A stretch of DNA of 64,000 bases from contig NZ_CP089211.1 of assembly GCF_021183825.1 (NCBI RefSeq), forward strand, positions 620,001-684,000, in the 5' to 3' direction. Shown in pieces: positions 25,757 to 33,069 of this stretch (positions within the stretch are counted from its first letter, which is position 1; each line of letters starts with the position of its first letter). The DNA is from Sinomicrobium kalidii (GTDB lineage: Bacteria > Bacteroidota > Bacteroidia > Flavobacteriales > Flavobacteriaceae). A program made the position numbers and the translations under genes. The notes beneath the pieces are model-generated. The model saw only the letters and a program-made list of their open reading frames with translations. It was not told the DNA's origin and did no database searches.

Positions 25757-26982
25757 TGGAAAGAGATTTTTACAAAACCCCAAAATCTTCTAAGCTGATA
25801 CGTCTTTTTTGGAAAGCTGCGGGTGCAGACAGGTACATATTGGAACGAGCCACTTACTCAGACCAGGTAAAGTACATGTGTTTAGGCGGAATAATAATTG
25901 CTACCGGACTAATGGCAGGTTTAGCAGGAGGCTATGCATTTTACACAATTTTTGAGCCGAGAGGATCAGCTATAGACTCTAATTTTAGTTGGGCAACTTC
26001 AGCTTTATCCATAGTATTTGGATGCTTTTGGGGATTAATGATTTTCAATCTCGACCGATTCATAGTTTCAAGCACAGGTAAAGGAGACGGAACAGAAGTA
26101 ATTACCTGGGACGAGTTTAAAGGTGCTATCCCACGATTGATTTTAGGTGCCATAATAGCATTGACAATTTCAAAACCTGTTGAAATAAGAATGTTTAAAT
26201 CTGAAATTGATGCTGCTCTCCATGAAGAACAATTGAAAACAAGAAAAGAGTATGAAAAAAGAACAAGGATAAACTATGAAGATCGTCTGGCTTTGATTGA
26301 TAATGAATTGGAAAAAATTGAAGTCAAAAGAAATGATCTCGTTCAAAGAATAAAAAAAGCAGAAAAAGAGCATACCGATCAATTACAGGGAAGAGCCGGG
26401 GCTCCTGCGGGTGATGGCAAGTTAGCTCAAGCTCTTGAAAGAATAAAGAATAATTTAATTCTTCAACTTGATGAGTTTGATGAAACCAATAAGGAACGAG
26501 TAACAGAATTGACCAGTAATAAAAGAAAGTTAATTCTAGAGATGGATAAAGAGTTAGCTAAAAACGAACAAGTAGCATCGGGACTTGATGGTTTATTAGA
26601 AAGAATAAAACTAGCACATGAAATAGCAGGATTTTGGATATCTCTATTTATTACCCTGCTTTTTATGGCCATTGAAATGACACCTATATTTTTCAAACTA
26701 ATGCTTATAAAATCTCCTTATGACTTCTTAAAAGAAAATGTAGATGAACTAATGAAGGCCGAACAAGGTATTCTCATTGAATATAATTATCATAAAGACA
26801 AACAGGGGCAGGAACGGGATCTAGTAAGACACATTCACAAAGAAAAATTATTAGTTGAAAAGAAATCACTGCAACAAGTACAAGAAGAATTAACAAAATA
26901 TGCTATTTCAAAATATGAAGAAGAAATGAAGAAGAAAATAGATGCCAACCCTACAGCATTTGTCAAAGTTCAGGAAAACTAA
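25756..26982 (+). CDS. DUF4407 membrane protein with long coiled coil (first paralogue)
   Basis: A 408-residue integral membrane protein of the DUF4407 family. Membrane helices lie at about 41-65, 82-104, 122-142 and 291-316. Between helices 3 and 4 a Glu/Lys-rich coiled coil of about 140 residues (145-285) would project from the membrane. Conserved family steps are FNLDRFIVS (97-105), ISKPVEI (138-144) and MAIEMTPIFFKL in helix 4. The C-terminal 80 residues are again charged and helical. Function of DUF4407 is unknown; it sits second in an operon, 11 bases before a shorter paralogue. Confidence 0.88.
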   Translation: MERDFYKTPKSSKLIRLFWKAAGADRYILERATYSDQVKYMCLGGIIIATGLMAGLAGGYAFYTIFEPRGSAIDSNFSWATSALSIVFGCFWGLMIFNLDRFIVSSTGKGDGTEVITWDEFKGAIPRLILGAIIALTISKPVEIRMFKSEIDAALHEEQLKTRKEYEKRTRINYEDRLALIDNELEKIEVKRNDLVQRIKKAEKEHTDQLQGRAGAPAGDGKLAQALERIKNNLILQLDEFDETNKERVTELTSNKRKLILEMDKELAKNEQVASGLDGLLERIKLAHEIAGFWISLFITLLFMAIEMTPIFFKLMLIKSPYDFLKENVDELMKAEQGILIEYNYHKDKQGQERDLVRHIHKEKLLVEKKSLQQVQEELTKYAISKYEEEMKKKIDANPTAFVKVQEN

Positions 26983-26993
26983 GCTATCGAAAA

Positions 26994-27953
26994 ATGAATC
27001 TTAAAAAATTTCTCTGGAAACTTTCGGGAGATGATTTCAATATTATCCTCCAGTGCAATGAAACGACTAAATATCGTTTTTTGGCAATCGGAGGATTGGT
27101 AGCCGTAATCTTTGCCTTATGCTTTGTTAGTTGCTACTTTTCATTTACAATGTTATTTCAAAATTATTTTATTGGAATTCCCATAGGGATATTTTTTGCC
27201 TGGATGGTCACCAATATTTACCTTTTATTACTTTATACATTATCTAAAAATCCATTTCCTCATAAGACAAATAAATCCGCCAGGTTTATTTCCGTAGCTA
27301 TCCGATTAGCATTCATCAGCTTTATTGCAATAGTAATTTCAAAGCCAATTGAGAACCTGGTGTTTACAAAATATTTAGATGAAGAAATCAAAGCATATAA
27401 ACACGAAAAATTAGACCTGTATAAAAAATCAACAGAAAAATATTTTGATGAGGAAATTAATGTTATCACAGATATCATTAGTAGGCAAAAAACTCTTAAT
27501 AATATAATCGATGAAAAACAATTGAACAAGTATCAAAATTTGATTCAATTAAAAGAGAAACGAAAAAGCGAGTTGATTAAATCAATGGAGAAATTGGTTA
27601 ATAAATCCAATTACTATATCGAAGGAATTAAAATCCTAAATTATAAATATCCCTTCTGTTGGGGCATTACACTAATTATTGTATTAACATTTTTATTTCC
27701 TGCATATCTTAAAATCTTTCTTGACGAAAATACTATTTACTATAAGACCAAACATTATATTGAGAACAGACTGATTAAAGAAGAATACACTTCATTCAAA
27801 ACAAAATACAATCAGTTGTTCCTAACACGTTTCAACCAAGACATTCACTTCACAGAGCTATATATTGACCCTCCTTTTAATACTATCAAGAAAAGAGACA
27901 AAAAAACCATTTTAAAAGAGGATGATTTAATTGAAAGCCTATATAATGCCTGA
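26994..27953 (+). CDS. DUF4407-like membrane protein (second, diverged paralogue)
   Basis: A 319-residue protein with the same plan as its upstream neighbour: helices at about 30-54, 58-82, 98-117 and 220-242, with a shorter coiled coil (about 125-205). ISKPIENLVF (115-124) matches ISKPVEIRMF of the first copy, and the N-terminal FLWKLSGDD parallels FWKAAGADR. The NLDRF motif is replaced by NIYLLLLY, and the helix 4 EMTP step by FLFPAYLK, so it may have a structural partner role. It overlaps the next gene by 8 bases. Confidence 0.75.
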   Translation: MNLKKFLWKLSGDDFNIILQCNETTKYRFLAIGGLVAVIFALCFVSCYFSFTMLFQNYFIGIPIGIFFAWMVTNIYLLLLYTLSKNPFPHKTNKSARFISVAIRLAFISFIAIVISKPIENLVFTKYLDEEIKAYKHEKLDLYKKSTEKYFDEEINVITDIISRQKTLNNIIDEKQLNKYQNLIQLKEKRKSELIKSMEKLVNKSNYYIEGIKILNYKYPFCWGITLIIVLTFLFPAYLKIFLDENTIYYKTKHYIENRLIKEEYTSFKTKYNQLFLTRFNQDIHFTELYIDPPFNTIKKRDKKTILKEDDLIESLYNA

Positions 27954-29574
27954 ATACATAACCATACAAGAACATGTTGAAAGAAGGACCTATATTAAAG
28001 GGGAGTTTCACGGGAAGTTTATTGGCTATTTAGATCCTAAAAAATCAGATCTAATTCACGAAAATTTTTATGACCTCGAAGTTATAAGTGGTAAAATAAA
28101 AACAATTAGAGATGAAAACCACATAAGACACTGGGAAACAGGGGAGTCGGAAGAATTTCAGTCAATAGAAACTTTCCTCACCAACCTTCCGGAGTCCTTA
28201 CCCTTAGAAGTATATCACAAAAATGGAAGTCTAAAAACCTATCAAATAAATTTAAATGAGGCTAAACTAAATCATTTCACCCTTTCTAATCAGGTTTATG
28301 AACATAACAAGATATTCGGAGATATTACAGGTGATATCTCGGGATATATCAAGCATTATGATGTTCAGGACAAACAAGTTGAGGTAAAAGATTCTGCAGC
28401 AGGCAAAGTTCATGTTTCTACTGAAAAGATCAAAACAAAAAAACAAACAGGAAAATCCGAAACAAGAGGTAATTATAAACGTTGGCAATACTACTATTTT
28501 GACGGTACTACCTATTGGGGAAATTGGATAAAACAACATACCGAATCTACTTATTCACTTTGGGAAGTTTTAGCTATTCTTTTACAAGGCACTCTTTTAA
28601 TAGCTTTTATAGCCCCCATCATCATCATAGGTTGGAAACTTATTATTCCAATTATGATCATAGGGGGAATTTTCTATTTACTATCTACTCTACAAACAGT
28701 TATCGTCAAGGTATTTGGGTGGTTATTCAAATTTCTTGGTATTGCTTTTCTATTATTCCTGGGTTTTGGAATATTATCTTTATTCACAAATTCTATTCAA
28801 ACAACTAAAAGGACCAATTATTCCGATAGTTCAGAAAAAGAAGTACAGGAGATAGTCCCAAGTCCCATAATAAGAGATAGCATAGTATCTCATCACAGAA
28901 TTTGGGAAGACTACAACAACAAAGAATATTCAGGAAACATTGAGGTAAGGGTTTCCGATTTCACAAATGCAGCAAACTTCAGGAATACTATTTCAACTCC
29001 TTTGCAAAGCGTGGAGCAATATAATCAGATTGTCTCCCAAATTGTTGAATTTGACAATAACAAATTAGATTTACTGTACTTAATGTTAGACAGTCTAAAG
29101 GTTCAAAACAATTTAGGTGAAATTAAATTTGCCGAAGTTATTGTTTCTTTAATTCAAGACATTCCTTATACCTTAATTTTGGATAATGCTTGTGATGCAA
29201 AAAGGTACAATGACAATTTTATCGAAAACTATTTACAAAATGGAGGGAAATGTGAAGGTTATATTAAGTTTGGAATACTTTCTCCAACCGAATTTATGGC
29301 CAGTTTAACAGGTGACTGTGATACAAGGACCCTTCTGCTGTTTTCGGTTTTAAACCATTATCGTTATGATGTGGTTATGTTAAGCAGCGAACTTTACAAA
29401 CATTCAGTAATAGGAATAAATTTACCTTATAATGGAACTTCAAAAATAATTAACGGGAAACGATATGTAATTTGGGAAACTACTGAAAAAGGACTACCTC
29501 CAGGAGTGATTTCCCGTAAAATTTCCGATATGCGATTTTGGAATGTATCATTGATTTCGAATAATAAGATATAA
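27946..29574 (+). CDS. Membrane protein with transglutaminase-like C-terminal domain
   Basis: A 542-residue protein. The N-terminal 200 residues are probably cytoplasmic and beta-rich, with Gly-Asp patterned steps (FHGKFIGYLD, GDITGDISGYI). A membrane block of three to four helices follows at about 206-282, then a C-terminal domain (about 300-542). That domain has GDCDTRT (Cys458), YKHSVIGIN (His486) and VIWETT (Glu511), spaced and ordered like the Cys-His-Asp/Glu triad of transglutaminase-fold cysteine proteases. I start it at the ATG at 27946 rather than a TTG at 27931. It overlaps the second DUF4407 gene by 8 bases, indicating coupled translation. Confidence 0.7.
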   Translation: MPEYITIQEHVERRTYIKGEFHGKFIGYLDPKKSDLIHENFYDLEVISGKIKTIRDENHIRHWETGESEEFQSIETFLTNLPESLPLEVYHKNGSLKTYQINLNEAKLNHFTLSNQVYEHNKIFGDITGDISGYIKHYDVQDKQVEVKDSAAGKVHVSTEKIKTKKQTGKSETRGNYKRWQYYYFDGTTYWGNWIKQHTESTYSLWEVLAILLQGTLLIAFIAPIIIIGWKLIIPIMIIGGIFYLLSTLQTVIVKVFGWLFKFLGIAFLLFLGFGILSLFTNSIQTTKRTNYSDSSEKEVQEIVPSPIIRDSIVSHHRIWEDYNNKEYSGNIEVRVSDFTNAANFRNTISTPLQSVEQYNQIVSQIVEFDNNKLDLLYLMLDSLKVQNNLGEIKFAEVIVSLIQDIPYTLILDNACDAKRYNDNFIENYLQNGGKCEGYIKFGILSPTEFMASLTGDCDTRTLLLFSVLNHYRYDVVMLSSELYKHSVIGINLPYNGTSKIINGKRYVIWETTEKGLPPGVISRKISDMRFWNVSLISNNKI

Positions 29575-29576
29575 AT

Positions 29577-30077
29577 ATGACAAACATCATCATTTTAATT
29601 TCAATTTTAGTAAGCGGAGGGCTTACTGTATTTATCTTGAATGCCATTGTTAACTACAAGATAAAGAATAAAATTTCAGAAAATGAAAAACCGCTGACCA
29701 TTGTTGTTTTAAAAACCTTCATGTTTTTAATTTCCGGACTTTTATTAAGTGAATTAATTACATCTTTCCAGACCCTTACTAAAATCCTGCCCAACAGTTA
29801 TTCTGGCTATACTCTGCTTCTCAGAGAAGCTTCATTTTTTTGTATTTTTCTCGGAATTTTAATCCTTATTCTTTTTGCTATTCTCTGGTTTGCTGCATTT
29901 ATGTTTAGCTTGCTAAACAAAGGAGATCATATTTTTATGGAAACAGCCAATAACAATCTGAATGCCGTTATTCTTTTTTGTGGGATTTTATTAGCATTAA
30001 CAATTGCTATTAAAACAGGAATAACCCCAATCTTAGACCAGTTTATTCCTTATCCAACTATGCCAATCTATCGTTAA
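29577..30077 (+). CDS. Small four-helix membrane protein
   Basis: A 166-residue hydrophobic protein with helices at about 2-25, 44-66, 92-116 and 128-150. No family recognised. It lies 2 bases after the transglutaminase-like gene and 3 bases before the next, so it is part of the same operon and is a plausible subunit of the same membrane assembly. Confidence 0.65.
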   Translation: MTNIIILISILVSGGLTVFILNAIVNYKIKNKISENEKPLTIVVLKTFMFLISGLLLSELITSFQTLTKILPNSYSGYTLLLREASFFCIFLGILILILFAILWFAAFMFSLLNKGDHIFMETANNNLNAVILFCGILLALTIAIKTGITPILDQFIPYPTMPIYR

Positions 30078-30080
30078 TCT

Positions 30081-30380
30081 ATGAGAAATATTATCAAAAT
30101 CGTACTGGCTATTTTATTCTTTATCTGCCTAGCTGACATGCCTTATGGTTACTATCAACTTGTGAGATTTGTTGCTTTTATAGGCTTTTCAATACTGACC
30201 TATCAAGATTATCAACAAGGAAAACAAACGGAAATGTTTATTTATGGAGTTTTGGCACTACTTTTTCAACCATTTTTAAAAATTGCTTTAGGTAGAGAAC
30301 TTTGGAATATAGTTGACGTAATTGTTGGAATAGGTCTAATAATTTCAATATGGAAACAACCAAAAAAATCTAACACCTAA
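30081..30380 (+). CDS. DUF6804-like small membrane protein
   Basis: A 99-residue protein with three hydrophobic helices; PYGYYQLVRFVAFIGFSILTY (in two parts, residues about 22-42) is the pattern of the DUF6804 family of small Bacteroidota membrane proteins, from memory. Last tightly spaced gene of the operon. Function unknown. Confidence 0.65.
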   Translation: MRNIIKIVLAILFFICLADMPYGYYQLVRFVAFIGFSILTYQDYQQGKQTEMFIYGVLALLFQPFLKIALGRELWNIVDVIVGIGLIISIWKQPKKSNT

Positions 30381-30455
30381 CTGCCTCCAGTAATTATCAA
30401 TTTCCAATTAAACAATTTTCCCAAAACCACGGCAAAAAAGTTCCTCCGCCTCAAT

Positions 30456-30917
30456 ATGAGAAAAATGAAATACATTATAATTTTAGCTATAGTAATAATC
30501 ACTTTTTCTTCTTGTAACGAAAATGAAATATCAGGTTTAAATAATCAGATTTCGAAATTAAAAAATCAAAATGCTGAATTGAGAGATTCGATTTCGAAAC
30601 TTGAACTAAAAAATATTTATGCTTATCATATTCTAGGAATTACTAAACAAAAAAGTTTAAAGGTCAATAAAGAAACAACAATTGATTTTGTTTTCGGATA
30701 CAGAGATTACATAAAGGAATACGATGTATATCTTTTAACAGGTAAAAAAGAGAATGATCGAGAACTGATTTTGAAAGGCCAAAAAATAAGTGAATTTAAA
30801 TACACGTATACTCCTAAAAATAAAAATGATAATAGAATTAAACTTATAGCTGTATTTGATTTAGATAGTATAAATATTGAAATTCCTGCAGATGTAACAA
30901 TTAATGTAACTGATTAA
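30456..30917 (+). CDS. Lipoprotein with coiled coil
   Basis: A 153-residue precursor with a signal peptide and lipobox TFSSC (acylated Cys near residue 20). Directly after it comes a coiled coil (ISGLNNQISKLKNQNAELR) and then a beta-rich domain (about 60-153). The more likely start is Met4 (30465). 75 bases after the operon's last membrane gene, so it may belong to the same transcript. Not assigned to a family. Confidence 0.65.
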   Translation: MRKMKYIIILAIVIITFSSCNENEISGLNNQISKLKNQNAELRDSISKLELKNIYAYHILGITKQKSLKVNKETTIDFVFGYRDYIKEYDVYLLTGKKENDRELILKGQKISEFKYTYTPKNKNDNRIKLIAVFDLDSINIEIPADVTINVTD

Positions 30918-30997
30918 AACACTTAGGGTAACTCCTCGTTGATGCAAGTATCCCGCAGTCCAAAACTCACAGTATTCAATAGCTGATCTGATATCTT

Positions 30998-31432
30998 ATG
31001 GCAACAACAAATAAATATATAAGAATTCGCTTTTTTAATAACTTTAAAGGAGAAGACAGCATACTAATTACTGCCGATATCAAAGGACTACTTGAACTTG
31101 AAAATGCTTTTACCAAACTGGCAAATGGACACAGCAAATATGAATTTACCCAACTCAAGCTTTTAGACCCTCAGTTCAAACTCAATATAACAGCAATAAG
31201 TGATAATAAAGATTTAGGACTTATGGCAATCTCATCAGGCAAATACGAATGGAGGCTAACAAGTAAAAAGTGGAACGAATTCAAAGAAAAGCTGATCAGT
31301 ATGTATAGACTTGGTAACGGAGGACACCATTACTTAGATAATGATAGTACATTCAACAACGACCTGCAAGTAATTTTTTCCTGGAACGAAGATCAATACG
31401 ACCTTGATTTTTGGAACAAACTCAAAAAATGA
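30998..31432 (+). CDS. Unknown cytoplasmic protein at the right end of the island
   Basis: A 144-residue protein with no signal peptide or membrane helix. It has a beta-rich N-terminus (YIRIRFFNNFKGEDSILI), a helix (GLLELENAFTKLANGHSKY), and a GNGGHHYLDND step near residue 108. Size and composition resemble small immunity or accessory proteins, but I cannot support that. Last gene with the island's AT-rich composition. Confidence 0.55.
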   Translation: MATTNKYIRIRFFNNFKGEDSILITADIKGLLELENAFTKLANGHSKYEFTQLKLLDPQFKLNITAISDNKDLGLMAISSGKYEWRLTSKKWNEFKEKLISMYRLGNGGHHYLDNDSTFNNDLQVIFSWNEDQYDLDFWNKLKK

Positions 31433-31859
31433 AATTGTTTTAATTATAACCAGCAGCAAGAACAATATTTATAGTATTGAAATTCTGATTGCCGCCAGTT
31501 TCCAACTGGCCGGCATCCCAAACCAACCCAAAAATACAACACCACTAAACAACACCTAAAACCACAACAAAAAAGCCTAACCAAGCTGGCGCGAGCGTCC
31601 CGCTCGTGCTAACCCAAACCAAAGCAAAAAAACAATACCAACCACAACACCCCAAAAACCCCACAAAAAACACCCCCTCCCCTTCCAAAACCCTCAAAAA
31701 TTCAGTATCTTTACAATTCCTTAAATCCCAAGATTATGAATTCGAAAAACAATTTTGCCCGTATGGCATGGTGGCGGTATTGGAAACAACTGCAACGCTC
31801 TTGGGAGCGTAGGACACCTAAACTATACGGGTTCAATATTTCCTTAAATCCCAAGAATT
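31433..31859. other. Intergenic region with palindromic repeats and duplicated leader
   Basis: Contains D repeat copy 1 (31491-31524, hairpin CCAGTTtccAACTGG), a second palindrome GCGAGCGtccCGCTCG near 31588-31603, an A/C-rich low-complexity run (31530-31690), and two direct copies of TTCCTTAAATCCCAAG (31717-31732 and 31840-31855), the second leading into the gene at 31860. A short Trp/Arg-rich ORF starts after the first copy (31736); it is not called. Confidence 0.55.
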
Positions 31860-32129
31860 ATGAAACCTTTAGATTTCGAAGCGTACAAAGACACGCTCAA
31901 AACCAACCCCAACGGCGAAAACTACGTAGAACTGCTGGTAGACAGCTATGAAACCCTGGCCCTGCTGCGCTATTACATAGCCCATGCCATTCAGCTTATC
32001 GCCGAAGTCCATGAACATCACAAACAGGACGATGAAATGGCCTACTCGCTCTATTACCTGACGCATATTCTAAAAAGCACCACACCATTAGGCGAGTGTT
32101 TCGGGATAGACAGGACGTTGGAGGCGTAA
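31860..32129 (+). CDS. Small hypothetical protein
   Basis: An 89-residue mostly helical protein (LLVDSYETLALLRYYIAHAI, VHEHHKQDDEMAYSLYYLTH). Not recognised. Support for a real gene: sound codon use, an own terminator at 32161-32186, and a preceding TATCTTTA promoter-like element before the duplicated leader. Confidence 0.55.
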   Translation: MKPLDFEAYKDTLKTNPNGENYVELLVDSYETLALLRYYIAHAIQLIAEVHEHHKQDDEMAYSLYYLTHILKSTTPLGECFGIDRTLEA

Positions 32130-32160
32130 GGCTGTAAAGCCATTGTATTAATTTGGTAAA

Positions 32161-32186
32161 AGGCTCCGGAGATTCGGGGCCTTTTT
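32161..32186 (+). terminator. Terminator after the 89-residue gene
   Basis: AGGCTCCG (32161-32168) pairs with CGGGGCCT (32175-32182) followed by TTTTT. A G motif (GTTAGATTTGAGATATGATA) follows at 32191-32210. Confidence 0.6.
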
Positions 32187-32288
32187 AGGTGTTAGATTTG
32201 AGATATGATATTTTAGACATATATAGGATGGACATAAGATGGACAGAAAGACTCGCCATAACTCATCTATTAAACGATGCACCCGGTT

Positions 32289-32319
32289 GCCGCCAGTTTT
32301 CACTGGTGGCCCTCAAACC
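32289..32319. repeat. D repeat copy 2
   Basis: GCCGCCAGTTTTCACTGGTG followed by GCCCTCAAACC; a diverged copy of the element at 31491-31524. Confidence 0.5.
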
Positions 32320-32360
32320 ACCACAAAAACACCTCCTTTCCTGTTAAATGGTTAATTATG

Positions 32361-32368
32361 TATTTTTG
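32361..32368 (+). promoter_or_regulatory. -7 promoter element for the GNAT gene
   Basis: TATTTTTG matches TAnnTTTG, 48 bases before the ATG at 32417. Confidence 0.55.
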
Positions 32369-32416
32369 TGTATAAATTTCAAGTCAAAATAAACACAAAG
32401 AAAACCGGGAACAGGA

Positions 32417-32938
32417 ATGGAAAACATCGAGATCAGGAAAGCAACCCTTACCAATATTGAAGAATTACAAAAAATCGGCAAACAGACATTCGCTGAAACT
32501 TTTGCTTCGGGCAATAGTGAAGAAGACATGAAAGCATACCTGGACCAATCATTCTCTAAAGAAAAACTGCAAACAGAGTTATCCGACAAAAACTCCGAAT
32601 TTTACTTTGCAGTACTGGACGATAATGTCATTGGGTATTTAAAGATCAATGTCGGACAATCACAGACCGAAGTAAAGGACGAAAAGGCCCTTGAAATTGA
32701 ACGCATCTATGTTTTAAAGGAATTTCACGGAAAAAAGGTAGGGCAACTGCTTTATGAAAAAGCTATTGAAATTTCAAAGCAAAAAGACATTGACTATGTC
32801 TGGCTCGGCGTTTGGGAAGAAAACCCGAGAGCCATCCGGTTCTATGAGAAAAACGGTTTTGTGGAATTTGACAAGCATATCTTCAAATTAGGGGATGACG
32901 AACAGACGGACATTATGATGAAACTACAGATGAATTAA
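32417..32938 (+). CDS. GNAT family N-acetyltransferase
   Basis: A 173-residue acetyl-CoA-dependent transferase. The cofactor loop is FHGKKVGQLLYEKAI (about residues 108-122) and the C-terminal strand-helix VWEENPRAIRFYEKNGF (about 135-151) is the classic GNAT motif B. The central LEIERIYVLKEF is motif A's strand. Similar proteins include PaiA-type polyamine acetyltransferases, but the substrate cannot be assigned. Confidence 0.88.
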   Translation: MENIEIRKATLTNIEELQKIGKQTFAETFASGNSEEDMKAYLDQSFSKEKLQTELSDKNSEFYFAVLDDNVIGYLKINVGQSQTEVKDEKALEIERIYVLKEFHGKKVGQLLYEKAIEISKQKDIDYVWLGVWEENPRAIRFYEKNGFVEFDKHIFKLGDDEQTDIMMKLQMN

Positions 32939-32947
32939 GCTCTGTCA

Positions 32948-32980
32948 CTGCCAGTTCCCGAATGGCCGGCATCCCAAACC
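32948..32980. repeat. D repeat copy 3
   Basis: CTGCCAGTTCCCGAATGGCC then GGCATCCCAAACC, 9 bases after the GNAT stop; shares GGCCGGCATCCCAAACC with copy 1. Confidence 0.5.
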
Positions 32981-33069
32981 AAAAACACAACACCGGTAAA
33001 TATTCATTATAAATCCTTATTTTTACAAAAAGCCTCATATCAAAACCCCATAACATTAAACCTCAACCT

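Noticed and set aside
25000..31450. Integrative element (phage or ICE) explanation for the AT-rich island
   Set aside because: No integrase, tRNA fragment, attachment repeat or mobilisation gene found at either edge.
31736..31951. 71-codon ORF overlapping the 89-residue gene
   Set aside because: Different frame from the better-supported gene at 31860; noted only as a possible leader peptide.
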